Shown: positions 8,377 to 16,439, counted from the first letter of the stretch. The stretch: 37,651 nt of DNA from Planctomycetota bacterium (GCA_017303535.1 JAFLCO010000016.1:1-37651); one strand, 5' to 3'. Numbers and translations are program-made. Notes: a model not told the origin generated them from the sequence alone.

Positions 8377-8624
8377 GTGCGCGGTGAGTTTTGAGTATTG
8401 TCGTCGTCGTAAGTCGCCGAAGCGTTTGGGCACTTACGTCGATTTCAAATATCGGAAAGCTGAACCTCTAACCGTCGATGCACTGCCGGCATTCGCTAAA
8501 TGGGCAAAAGGCATTGCACCGCAGCGGCTTGGCGTTGACGAAAGCCGTCAAAAAAGCGACCATTCCGCCCCCTGTCGCGGATGGATTCGCGGCCGTCTCG
8601 TCGTTCGTCAACTCTTGGGCGGAA

Positions 8625-10052
8625 ATGGACTTCCGGCATCGCGCGCTAATTCTGTTGCTCGTGTTGACGACGACCGCCGGTTGTCGCCAGGGTGCCGCAC
8701 AGCGCGAATTGCTCGAACGCGAGTTGCGGTTGCAGGAAGATCGCATCTACGAGTTGGAAGCGAAACTCGAAGACACGCAGCGTTTGTTGGAGCGAAGCGG
8801 CGGCAAGTCTGCGACCGGTGAATATTGCCCGACGCCCGGCGGATCGACGCTCCGCGACGGTATGATCATCGAGCCGTCGCCGAACACTTTCGTTCCCAAC
8901 TCGTCGGTATCGCCCGGCTCTTCTTCGGGCGAAGCACCAACACGGTCGCCAAGCGCACTGCCGTCGGAAATTCCCAACGACACGTCGCCTCCCAAGGTGG
9001 AATTGCCGATGGGAATGCGAAATGAATCGGCGGCGCCGTTTGCCGGAATGCCCGTCATGATTCCGCCGGATCCGAAAAAGCCGGAGGGCTTGCCGAGCCG
9101 TGGCGGCCTCGGCGGGATGTTGGCGGAGCTTCTACCGAAGGAAGCGATGAGCACTGCGAAGCCTGAGCCTGCGATCAAGGAAATGTCGTCGCCGAAATTT
9201 CGCTCGCCGACTGAAGGGTTTCGCGGCGATTCGCCGCCACCGAACGCCGCGGGAGGTTCGTCGCGACGCGGGGAGAATTCAAGTGTTGACTCCGGCGACG
9301 TCAACATCGATCCGCCGCAGTTGCCGAGCGATCTGAACGTCGCCTCGATCGGCTTGCATCGCAACACCGGCGGATGGAACAACGACGGTGTGCCGGGCGA
9401 CGAAGGTGTTTTCGTCCTGCTCGAACCTCGCAATCAGCACGGACAAGTCGTACCGACAATCGGCGCCGTTTCGCTAGTGTTGATCGATCCGGCGATCGAC
9501 GGCGAAGGAGGTCGCTACGCTCGCTGGGACTTTACGGCGCAAGACTCGGCCGCGTTATATCGCCCTGCCGCAGCGGGTAGTAATGCCGGCCTGCACTTCG
9601 AGTTGGCTTGGCCCGACGCTCCGCCGGCTCACGAGCGGATGAAATTGTTCGTTCGGTTTACGACGGAAGACGGCCGTCGTTTGCAGGCCGAGCGAGACAT
9701 CAAGCTGCAACTTGGCGCAAGGGCGGCGACGGACGAAGTGATCCTGGAACCGGTGCCGCTCACGACGTCGAAACCGGAGTTTGGCGGGCCGTCGAATGCT
9801 CGACCGGCGGCCGCCGTCGGCGTCGAAGAAAATCTCGCGACGCGCGCCGTGCCGCAGGCCGACGCCACGAACTCGCCGCTTCGTTGGGGCGGGCCTAATG
9901 TCAGCACTAAGACGCAGTCCGCCACTGCGGTAACTTCCGGCACCGACACTCGTCCATCGTCGTCGAACTCATCGACGCCCGGCGTTCTGGAAGGTCCATC
10001 TCTCGGACCGACGCTTGCTCCGCCGCTAAACGGCGGCACTTGGCGACGCTAG
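8625..10052 (+). CDS. Predicted lipoprotein of unknown function
   Basis: 475 residues. The N-terminus MDFRHRALILLLVLTTTAGC is a lipoprotein signal with the lipid-modified Cys at position 20. A short coiled coil follows (about residues 24-52, heptad-like ELRLQEDRIYELEAKLEDTQ), then a Pro/Ser-rich linker to about residue 225. A likely beta-sandwich comes next (about 228-365, from LPSDLNVASIGLHRN to AERDIKLQLG), then a second low-complexity tail. I do not recognise the family. It looks like a surface or periplasmic planctomycete protein with a single folded module. The ATG at 8625 is preferred over an open-frame start at 8478 because it gives a proper signal peptide and has GGGCGGA just upstream. 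It lies downstream of repeat copy A and upstream of the hsp20 pair. Confidence 0.8.
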   Translation: MDFRHRALILLLVLTTTAGCRQGAAQRELLERELRLQEDRIYELEAKLEDTQRLLERSGGKSATGEYCPTPGGSTLRDGMIIEPSPNTFVPNSSVSPGSSSGEAPTRSPSALPSEIPNDTSPPKVELPMGMRNESAAPFAGMPVMIPPDPKKPEGLPSRGGLGGMLAELLPKEAMSTAKPEPAIKEMSSPKFRSPTEGFRGDSPPPNAAGGSSRRGENSSVDSGDVNIDPPQLPSDLNVASIGLHRNTGGWNNDGVPGDEGVFVLLEPRNQHGQVVPTIGAVSLVLIDPAIDGEGGRYARWDFTAQDSAALYRPAAAGSNAGLHFELAWPDAPPAHERMKLFVRFTTEDGRRLQAERDIKLQLGARAATDEVILEPVPLTTSKPEFGGPSNARPAAAVGVEENLATRAVPQADATNSPLRWGGPNVSTKTQSATAVTSGTDTRPSSSNSSTPGVLEGPSLGPTLAPPLNGGTWRR

Positions 10053-10207
10053 ATTGCCACATTGGCAGTTGGGCCAGCGCTGCCGGATTCATCGGCGTTC
10101 AGGCCAAATCGAAACTGCTAAAACGGCATTTCGGTGGCCTCTGCCCTCACTTGGCCATTTATCGCAAGCCTTTGCAAATCAATGCCTTGCGTTCCATAGC
10201 TTGGCAT

Positions 10208-10223
10208 TGGCACAGAGCGTGCA
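10208..10223 (+). promoter_or_regulatory. Sigma-54-like (-24/-12) promoter upstream of the hsp20 pair
   Basis: TGGCAC-N5-GTGCA has the invariant GG-N10-GC spacing of RpoN promoters (GG at 10209-10210, GC at 10221-10222) and one mismatch to TGGCAC-N5-TTGCA. Transcription would begin near 10235, leaving a leader of about 125 nt before the first hsp20 gene. A fragment resembling the end module of the composite repeat (CGTAAGTCGCC) lies at about 10243-10254. Otherwise 10053-10361 holds no gene that I can see. Confidence 0.5.
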
Positions 10224-10361
10224 TCCTTGCGATTCGCGACGCGGCGTAAGTCGCCAAGTCGCCGAAAGCCGGCATTTCAAACAGAGTTCGGCCGCAATTT
10301 GGCAACTTCGTTAAGGTTGCGGCTCGGCAAATTGTTCTCGATATGAGGGAGGGTCGTTGCC

Positions 10362-10811
10362 ATGTCGTACGTGTTGCGTGATTGGTTCCGTCCTCAGTCG
10401 TTTGGCCAAGCCCGACGTGAGATGGATCGTGTCTTCGGCGAAGTGTTTGGTCCGGGAGGCGCGGCCTGGGACCGTTTGGCGGTCGGCGGGTATCCGAGCC
10501 TCAATGTGTGGGAAGAAGGGGACGCGTTGCACGCCGAGGCGGAACTGGCCGGCGTTAGGGGCGAAGACCTCGACATTTCGGTGGTCGGTAAGCAACTGAC
10601 GATTCGCGGTCGACGTACCGCCGGCGTCGCGGAGCAAGCGACTTACCATCGGCGTGAACGGGCGGTCGGCGAGTTCGCTCGCACGGTCACTCTGCCGTAT
10701 GAAGTCGATGCCGAGAAGGTAGAAGCTTCGTTGGTCGACGGCGTGCTGAAGCTTGTGCTGCCGAAAGCGGAAGCCGCGAAGCCGCGAAAGATCAACGTCA
10801 ATCGCACCTAG
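10362..10811 (+). CDS. Small heat-shock protein, Hsp20/alpha-crystallin family
   Basis: 149 residues. Hsp20 proteins are ATP-independent holdases that form oligomers and keep unfolding proteins soluble. The alpha-crystallin domain spans about residues 44-138, starting at SLNVWEEGDALHAEAELAGV and closing with the diagnostic GVLKLVLPKAEA (G-V-L-x-L-x-L-P-K). The C-terminal INV is an I-x-I/V-type motif that docks on neighbouring subunits. The ATG is preceded by the strong ribosome site GAGGGAGGG. It is first of two hsp20 genes 183 bp apart and lies behind a sigma-54-like promoter, so stress induction is likely but not shown. Confidence 0.93.
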   Translation: MSYVLRDWFRPQSFGQARREMDRVFGEVFGPGGAAWDRLAVGGYPSLNVWEEGDALHAEAELAGVRGEDLDISVVGKQLTIRGRRTAGVAEQATYHRRERAVGEFARTVTLPYEVDAEKVEASLVDGVLKLVLPKAEAAKPRKINVNRT

Positions 10812-10994
10812 AGTCGACGCCAAGGTTTGATGCCCGAAATGGTTTGGAAGCTGCGGCCGAGCGCGGCTGCTCGGCGCAGGACGCACAGCGAAACCGGAAA
10901 CTCCGTTGTCTCACGACCGGCGACGTCCGGCCTCGCTCGGCCGCAGCTTCCTGAGGAACCACCGACAACACTTCATTCAAGAGGAGATTGGGAT

Positions 10995-11390
10995 ATGCAA
11001 TGCGAACAACTCACTCCGACGGAAGGCCAAGAAGTTCGTCAAGCTCCGACGGAGCTGCCGCGGCGCAATTTCGTGCCGCCGGTTGATATTGTCGAGTTGC
11101 CCGAAGAGTTGCTGCTGACGGCCGAGGTGCCGGGCACCTTGGGCGAACAAATCGACGTTCGTTTTGAGGACGGCGAATTACGGATCGACGCCCCGGTGGC
11201 GCCGCGCACCGCAGGTAAGAACTTCCTGCTCGAAGAGTACGCCGTCGGATCCTACGTTCGCTCGTTTCGGCTGGGCCAATCGATCGACGGCACGCGGATC
11301 AGCGCCGAATACGTCGATGGCGTCCTGACGCTGCACCTACCGAAAGTCGAAGCGGCTAAGCCTCGTCGGATTGCCGTTCGCACGAACTAG
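10995..11390 (+). CDS. Second small heat-shock protein, Hsp20 family
   Basis: 131 residues with an alpha-crystallin domain at about residues 28-122 (VPPVDIVELPEELLLTAEVP at the start, GVLTLHLPKVEA at the end) and a final RIAV in the position of the I-x-I tail. The ATG at 10995 has GAGGAG eight bases upstream; an upstream open-frame start at 10827 lacks these signs. It shares direction with the first hsp20 and is followed by a clear terminator, so the two probably form one heat-shock unit. The two proteins differ strongly outside the crystallin signature, so they may form mixed oligomers (inference). Confidence 0.92.
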   Translation: MQCEQLTPTEGQEVRQAPTELPRRNFVPPVDIVELPEELLLTAEVPGTLGEQIDVRFEDGELRIDAPVAPRTAGKNFLLEEYAVGSYVRSFRLGQSIDGTRISAEYVDGVLTLHLPKVEAAKPRRIAVRTN

Positions 11391-11424
11391 CGCGACGCAC
11401 GATCAGGCGATCGGTTGATCCATC

Positions 11425-11459
11425 CCGCCCGGCGAATCATGCCGGGCGGCGGCGTTTTT
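11425..11459 (+). terminator. Intrinsic terminator after the hsp20 pair
   Basis: A perfect 9-bp GC stem, CCGCCCGGC (11425-11433) with GCCGGGCGG (11441-11449), has a 7-nt loop, then CGGCG and T5 (11455-11459). Confidence 0.85.
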
Positions 11460-11538
11460 ACGGGTATATTGCGTGCCGCCGGGTTCTCGGTCATGCGTCG
11501 TTCCGGTACGATCAGGGCATCTCAGCGGAGCGACATAC

Positions 11539-13302
11539 ATGCGGAAAGGAATCGGAGTCTCGCCCGGCGTTGCCGTGGGTCGCGCTTATTGCGTTGAAGA
11601 AGTCTTCGTCAATCCGCAGCATACCGAACTCGCCGAGCACGACGTGCTCTCGGAGTGGCGCAAGTTTGAACAGGCTTGCGACGAAACCTCGGCCGAACTT
11701 CGAGCCTTACAGCACAAGGTCACGCGGCAAATCGGTCGCGATCAAACGGCCATATTCCAAACGCAAGAGTCCGTCTTGCGCGATCCTGCCTTTATCACAA
11801 AGGTCCGGGACGAAATCTTCAAACGCCGCCGCACCGCGCCGCTGGCCTTGGAGCATGTCTTCAAAGACTACGATCAGTTGCGGGCACGCACCAAAGACGC
11901 GTTTCTCAAACAACGGTTGCTCGACGTTCATGACGTGATCATTCGCTTGAGCGGGCACCTGTCGCCGCTGTTGAGCTTTGAAGGGGATGCGGCCGAAGTG
12001 CCGCATGTGCTCGTGGCCCGCGAGTTGTTGCCCTGGCACATCATGGCGATCGGCGGATTGCCGCTGGCCGGCATCGTCACGCAGACGGGGGGCCGCACGA
12101 GCCACGCGGCGATTTTGGCTCGGCGGCGCGGGATACCGGCCGTCACTGCGGCGCGAGACGTATTGTCGCAATGCGTAAACGGCGACTTGGTGGTGGTCGA
12201 CGGGCGCAATGGCACGGTGATCGTCAATCCGGATCCGGAGCAAGAAGGCGCGTATCGAAAGCTGCAGCGCGAGTTTGTCGACCTGCGAGGCAAGCTCGCG
12301 GAGAATCGCGATCGACCCGCGCGCACCGCCGATGGCGTGGAGCTATCGCTCTTGGCAAATATCAATGGCGTCGATGATGCTCAAGCGGCCTCGGCGATGG
12401 GGGCGCGCGGCGTCGGACTTTACCGCACCGAGTACTTGTTTCTTTCGCATCCGGCGGTACCGAGCGAAGACGAGCAACTCGAAAACTATCGCCAAGTCAT
12501 TCAGGCGGCGCCAGACCACCGCGTCACTATTCGCACACTTGACCTCGGCGGCGACAAAACGATTCCGTTTCTCGGGCACGATCGCGAAGCCAACCCGTTT
12601 ATGGGCTGGCGGTCGATTCGACTGTCGTTTGAGCACCCGGAGTTTTTCCTGGAGCAGATTCGCGCGGTGTTGCGAGCCGCAGCGTCGCCCGAAGGTGCCG
12701 ACGCGGAGATCAAGTTGCTCTTTCCGATGATCACCACGCTGGAGGAGATTCGCCGGATTCGCAATATGGTTCGCAAGGCCGGCAAGCAACTGGCCGCCGA
12801 ACGCAAGCCGTATCGATTCGTCCCCTTTGGGCTTATGCTCGAAGTTCCCGCTGCCGCTTTCACGATTGACTCGCTGCTGCGAGAGGTCGACTTCGTTTCC
12901 ATCGGGTCGAACGATCTCGTGCAGTACCTGATGGCCGCCGATCGCGACAACCCGAAGGTCAGTCACTTGTGCGAGCCGCTGAGTCCCGCCGTATTACGCG
13001 TGTTGCAACGGGTCATTCAAGCCTGCAACCGCGCCGATAAGCCGGTGAATCTTTGCGGAGAAATGGCGGGTGATCCACGGTCGTTCCTCCTCTTGCTCGG
13101 CATGGGCTTACGCAATTTCAGCATGAGCCCGGCGTTGATTCCCACCATCAAAAACTTGGCCGCTCAAGTGACGCTCGAACAAGCAACCGAATGCCTTCGA
13201 GACGTCCTGGCCCAGCGGACGACGGAACAGGTTCGCAAGCTTGCGGGCCGTCGCGTGACTGAACTTGCTCCGAATTTAGAATTACTCGATTCCACCAACT
13301 AA
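11539..13302 (+). CDS. ptsI: Phosphoenolpyruvate-protein phosphotransferase (PTS enzyme I)
   Basis: 587 residues. Enzyme I takes phosphate from phosphoenolpyruvate onto a histidine and passes it to HPr, the first step of the phosphotransferase system; in bacteria with few sugar permeases it is often regulatory. The phospho-histidine motif GGRTSHAAILARRRGIPAV contains His189, the same number as in E. coli enzyme I. The PEP-binding barrel follows, with RTEYLFL, LDLGGDK, FGLMLEVPAA, SIGSNDLVQYLMAADRD and the catalytic NLCGEMAGD near the end. There is no GAF domain, so it is PtsI-like rather than PtsP-like. The ATG at 11539 has GGAG eight bases upstream. The next gene (prolyl oligopeptidase) begins 15 bp after the stop, suggesting an operon. 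No HPr gene is adjacent. Confidence 0.95.
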   Translation: MRKGIGVSPGVAVGRAYCVEEVFVNPQHTELAEHDVLSEWRKFEQACDETSAELRALQHKVTRQIGRDQTAIFQTQESVLRDPAFITKVRDEIFKRRRTAPLALEHVFKDYDQLRARTKDAFLKQRLLDVHDVIIRLSGHLSPLLSFEGDAAEVPHVLVARELLPWHIMAIGGLPLAGIVTQTGGRTSHAAILARRRGIPAVTAARDVLSQCVNGDLVVVDGRNGTVIVNPDPEQEGAYRKLQREFVDLRGKLAENRDRPARTADGVELSLLANINGVDDAQAASAMGARGVGLYRTEYLFLSHPAVPSEDEQLENYRQVIQAAPDHRVTIRTLDLGGDKTIPFLGHDREANPFMGWRSIRLSFEHPEFFLEQIRAVLRAAASPEGADAEIKLLFPMITTLEEIRRIRNMVRKAGKQLAAERKPYRFVPFGLMLEVPAAAFTIDSLLREVDFVSIGSNDLVQYLMAADRDNPKVSHLCEPLSPAVLRVLQRVIQACNRADKPVNLCGEMAGDPRSFLLLLGMGLRNFSMSPALIPTIKNLAAQVTLEQATECLRDVLAQRTTEQVRKLAGRRVTELAPNLELLDSTN

Positions 13303-13317
13303 TGCATTGGGCCGAAT

Positions 13318-15432
13318 ATGGCTGCTCGGATTGCTTCGCTGTTGGTCGCATGTCTCGTTTCCGTAAACTTCGTCGAGGCCGTTGAATTGAAGTATCCCGA
13401 AACACGCCGCTCGGATCACATCGACGACTATCACGGCCGTGGGATCGCCGATCCGTATCGCTGGTTGGAAGAGCCCGATAGTGCCGAGACGAAAGCCTGG
13501 GTTACCGCGCAGAACGCCGCAACCGAGGCGTACCTCAGTGAGATTCCGGCCCGGGCCAAGATTCGCGAGCGGTTGCTCAAGTTGTGGAACTATGTGCGTT
13601 TCAGCGTGCCGACGGCCCGCGGTGGGCGCTACTTCTACCAGCGCAACGACGGGCTGCAGAATCAATCCGTCGTCTACACGGCCGATTCACTGACCGCTGA
13701 GCCTCGGGTGCTGCTCGATCCCAATACGCTTTCGTCCGAGGGAACGGTTGCCCTCTCCGGTTACGAATTCAGCGACGACGGCAAGCTGATGGCCTACGGC
13801 CTCGCCGATGCCGGCAGCGACTGGGAAACTTGGCGCGTGCGCGATGTCGCGACGGGCAAGGACCTCGACGACGAAATCCGTTGGGTGAAGTTCTCCGGTG
13901 CATCGTGGACGCCGGACAACCAAGGGTTCTACTACAGCCGCTACGACGAGCCGAAAGCCGGCTCGGAGTTTACCGATTCGAACTACTATCAGAAGCTGTA
14001 CCTGCACAAACTTGGTACACCGCAATCGGAAGACAAGCTGGTCTACGAGCGACGTGATGAAAAGGAGTGGGGCTTCGGGGGGCATGTTACCGAAGATGGC
14101 CGGTACCTCATCATCAGCGTTTGGCGCGGCACCGATCCGAACAACCAAGTTTTCTACCTGGACCTTGCCGATCCCGCCGCGAAGGTCGTCGAGTTGATCA
14201 GAGGCTTCCACGCCGAATACTCGTTCGTGGCGAACGACGGGCCGGTGTTCTACTTCACGACCGACCTCGACGCGCCCAAGTACCGTGTCATCGCGATCGA
14301 TACGCGCTCGCCGGAGGCTCGCAGGGAGATCATTCCCGAGGCCGAAGGAGTGCTCGAAGGGGCCGACTTTTTCGGCGACCGCATCTTCTGCACCTACCTC
14401 ACCGACGCCTACAACCAAGTCCGCGAGTTCGGGCTCGACGGCAAACTTCGCCGCGAGATCAAGCTGCCGGGCATCGGCAGCGCCGGCGGATTCACCGGCC
14501 TGCGGAGTGCCACGGAGACGTTCTATTCATTTACGGGCTTCACGACTCCGACGATCATCTATCGCTACGACTTGAAGACCGACGATGTCACGGTTTTCCG
14601 TCAGGCAAAGGTGGATTTTAATCCGGACGATTACGAGACGAAGCAGATCTTTTACGAGAGCCGCGATGGAACCCGCGTGCCGATGTTTGTCACGCATCGC
14701 AAAGGCGTGAAGCTCGACGGCTCCAATCCCACGATTCTCTACGGCTACGGCGGCTTCAACATTTCCCTAACTCCGTACTTCGCGGCCGGACGTTTGGCAT
14801 GGCTCGAAATGGGCGGAGTGCTCGCCATTCCCAATCTCCGCGGCGGCGGCGAGTACGGTCGCCAGTGGCATGAGGCGGGCATGATCGAGCGCAAGCAAAA
14901 CGTGTTCGACGACTTCATCGCGGCCGCCGAAAAGCTCATTGCCGACAAGTACACGCGGCCCGACAAGCTGGCGATTTCCGGCGGCAGCAACGGTGGGCTT
15001 CTGGTCGGAGCGTGCCTCGTACAACGGCCCGATTTGTTCGGTGCGGCTTTGCCCGACGTCGGCGTGTTGGACATGCTCCGGTTTCACAAGTTTACGATCG
15101 GTTGGGCCTGGGTTTCCGAATATGGCTCGGCCGACGACGCTAAGCAGTTCGAGACGCTGCTCAGGTATTCGCCGCTGCATAATCTTCGCAAAGGAACCAA
15201 GTATCCGGCGGTGTTGGTGACGACGGCCGACCACGACGATCGCGTCGTGCCGGCGCACAGTTTCAAATTTGCCGCTGAGCTGCAGCACGCGCAGGCCGGC
15301 GACGCACCGACGCTGATTCGTATTGAAACCAGCGCCGGTCACGGCGCGGGCACGCCGACGACGAAACAAATCGACGAGTTGGCCGACGTTTACGCTTTCC
15401 TCGTGCGAACTCTTAAGATGGACGTTAAATAA
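13318..15432 (+). CDS. Prolyl oligopeptidase family serine peptidase (S9A)
   Basis: 704 residues. It cleaves short peptides after proline. An N-terminal hydrophobic segment (residues 1-21, ending FVEA) looks like a signal peptide, suggesting export. The S9A N-terminal signature YHGRGIADPYRWLEE is followed by a seven-bladed propeller to about residue 430 and the alpha/beta-hydrolase domain. Catalytic residues are Ser557 in GGSNGG, Asp in DHDDRV (638-643) and His675 in SAGHGAG, near the porcine numbering (554/641/680). The NLRGGGEYGRQWHEAG motif is also typical. Length fits the family (about 700). The start follows ptsI by 15 bp, and the stop TAA directly abuts the ATG of the RNase gene. Confident on family; natural substrate unknown. 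Confidence 0.95.
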   Translation: MAARIASLLVACLVSVNFVEAVELKYPETRRSDHIDDYHGRGIADPYRWLEEPDSAETKAWVTAQNAATEAYLSEIPARAKIRERLLKLWNYVRFSVPTARGGRYFYQRNDGLQNQSVVYTADSLTAEPRVLLDPNTLSSEGTVALSGYEFSDDGKLMAYGLADAGSDWETWRVRDVATGKDLDDEIRWVKFSGASWTPDNQGFYYSRYDEPKAGSEFTDSNYYQKLYLHKLGTPQSEDKLVYERRDEKEWGFGGHVTEDGRYLIISVWRGTDPNNQVFYLDLADPAAKVVELIRGFHAEYSFVANDGPVFYFTTDLDAPKYRVIAIDTRSPEARREIIPEAEGVLEGADFFGDRIFCTYLTDAYNQVREFGLDGKLRREIKLPGIGSAGGFTGLRSATETFYSFTGFTTPTIIYRYDLKTDDVTVFRQAKVDFNPDDYETKQIFYESRDGTRVPMFVTHRKGVKLDGSNPTILYGYGGFNISLTPYFAAGRLAWLEMGGVLAIPNLRGGGEYGRQWHEAGMIERKQNVFDDFIAAAEKLIADKYTRPDKLAISGGSNGGLLVGACLVQRPDLFGAALPDVGVLDMLRFHKFTIGWAWVSEYGSADDAKQFETLLRYSPLHNLRKGTKYPAVLVTTADHDDRVVPAHSFKFAAELQHAQAGDAPTLIRIETSAGHGAGTPTTKQIDELADVYAFLVRTLKMDVK

Positions 15433-16035
15433 ATGGCTGCCGAGCCACGACGCAAACCGCCGCTGATCCGCCGCGACCAGATCGTGATCTGGATCACAAT
15501 GGCGGTCCTGATTTTCGGCTACCAGTGGTACCAGAACCGCGAAGGTCGCGACGGCGTACCGGTTCGCCCGACGCCGCAACTGCCGCAGGCCTCGGCGACG
15601 GGTGCGGAGCCCGCTACGGACAAGCCTAGCGTTTCCAAACCAACCGCCAGCACATCGACGTCCCCGAGGCCGAATGCCGCGGCGACGAAACGTCCCTCGC
15701 TTACGCGCAACGTCGTGTTACGCGACCAAGACGGCGATGTGATCTACCGCGGGGAAATCGACCTCGGGCCATCGCTGGAGCGAATCGCCGCGGCGCGGAA
15801 ATTGCGGTTTCCAAACGACGGCAGCACGTTTCAAAATCGCGAAGGCCGGTTGCCGCGAAAACCGTCTGGTTATTACACGGAGTGGGTCGTGCCGACGCCC
15901 GGAGAATCAGGGCCAGGGCCGCAACGAATCGTGCTCGGCGACGACGGCGACGTTTGGTACACCCGCGACCACTACAAGAATTTCGAGAGAATCCCCGGCG
16001 GGCTGCCTGCCGCCGAGCCCGCAGGTGCCCGATGA
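15433..16035 (+). CDS. Membrane-anchored barnase-like ribonuclease (N1/barnase family)
   Basis: 200 residues. A transmembrane helix at about 16-34 (RDQIVIWITMAVLIFGYQWY) follows a basic N-terminus, so the catalytic part probably faces the periplasm. A Pro/Ser/Thr linker (about 40-90) leads to a domain at about 93-188 that lines up with barnase: FQNREGRLP matches FSNREGKLP, and the catalytic trio is present as Glu150 (YYTEWVV), Arg165 (PQRIV) and His180 (TRDHYKNF, matching TTDHYQTF). The expected reaction is single-strand RNA cleavage after guanosine. The ATG touches the peptidase stop with no gap, and the stop overlaps the ATG of a barstar-like gene (ATGA). The context supports a toxin-immunity or self-protected secreted RNase. 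Activity is inferred. Confidence 0.85.
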   Translation: MAAEPRRKPPLIRRDQIVIWITMAVLIFGYQWYQNREGRDGVPVRPTPQLPQASATGAEPATDKPSVSKPTASTSTSPRPNAAATKRPSLTRNVVLRDQDGDVIYRGEIDLGPSLERIAAARKLRFPNDGSTFQNREGRLPRKPSGYYTEWVVPTPGESGPGPQRIVLGDDGDVWYTRDHYKNFERIPGGLPAAEPAGAR

Positions 16036-16430
16036 TCCCAAACTCAACGACGCCGGAACCGTACTTTCAATTCGTCGACGACCCCTCGGCCTATCGGAAC
16101 CCGGCTGCGATGGTGATTCGCGTCCCGCGTAAATGCCGAGGCAAGGAAAAGTTGCTCGGAGCAATCGCCAAGCCGCTTCATTTCCCCCGCTACTTCGGCT
16201 GGAATTGGGATGCACTGGACGAGTGCTTGCGCGATCTTTCGTGGCTGCGCGGCGTGAAGAAGGTCGTCATCGTTCATGACGGCCTCCCCTTTACCGAGCG
16301 CGAAGAACAACTCGCGACCTATTTGCAGGTGCTTGTCGACGCCATGTCCCTGCGGCGTGCCGAGCCGGAATGTTTGCAAATCGAGGTCGTCTTTCCAAAG
16401 TCCGTCGAAGCGATTGTTGGGCGATCCTAA
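16032..16430 (+). CDS. Barstar-like ribonuclease inhibitor
   Basis: 132 residues. Barstar is a small cytoplasmic protein that plugs the active site of barnase. The region LLGAIAKPLHFPRYFGWNWD followed by ALDECL aligns with the barstar helix [20 protein letters not shown] followed by CL, keeping the Asp-Ala-Leu core (barstar Asp35). Barstar Asp39, the main contact to the barnase active site, is Glu here. A beta strand (VKKVVIVHDG) and a C-terminal strand (CLQIEVVFP) complete the fold. The ATG overlaps the RNase stop (ATGA), so the two are likely translationally coupled. It is convergent with the paiB-like gene, with 9 bp between their stops. Confidence 0.87.
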   Translation: MIPNSTTPEPYFQFVDDPSAYRNPAAMVIRVPRKCRGKEKLLGAIAKPLHFPRYFGWNWDALDECLRDLSWLRGVKKVVIVHDGLPFTEREEQLATYLQVLVDAMSLRRAEPECLQIEVVFPKSVEAIVGRS

Positions 16431-16439
16431 CAGTTCCGA

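Larger units (their letters stand above)
8052..8446 (+). repeat. Composite palindromic intergenic repeat, copy A (about 395 bp)
   Basis: This stretch matches, in inverted orientation, 29388-29780 (copy B). Order of parts: a conserved block of about 70 bp starting GGCCAAAAACGCCCTGG; a long inverted repeat (8131-8154 with 8193-8216); a GACGTAAGTC/GACTTACGTC dyad (8232-8241 with 8257-8266); a variable section rich in GTGCGCAC palindromes (8275-8384); and a terminal module CGTAAGTCGCCGAAGCG ending in ACTTACGTCGATTTC. No protein or known RNA family is recognised in it. It starts 13 bp after the ASCH stop codon. From 8447 to 8624 I see nothing further. Confidence 0.85.

Noticed and set aside
8226-8450. 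Possible CRISPR array because of recurring GACGTAAGTC and GTGCGCAC words
   Set aside because: Units are inverted dyads with irregular spacing, not identical direct repeats with uniform spacers, and no cas genes are present.
8478-8624. Longer start for the lipoprotein gene
   Set aside because: Would place 49 residues before the signal peptide and destroy lipoprotein export.
8276-8821. Plus-strand open frame of 181 codons over repeat copy A
   Set aside because: Translates palindromic repeat DNA and overlaps the lipoprotein gene in another frame; no family features.
10827-10994. Longer start for the second hsp20 gene
   Set aside because: Extra residues do not match the family and the GAGGAG site fits the ATG at 10995.
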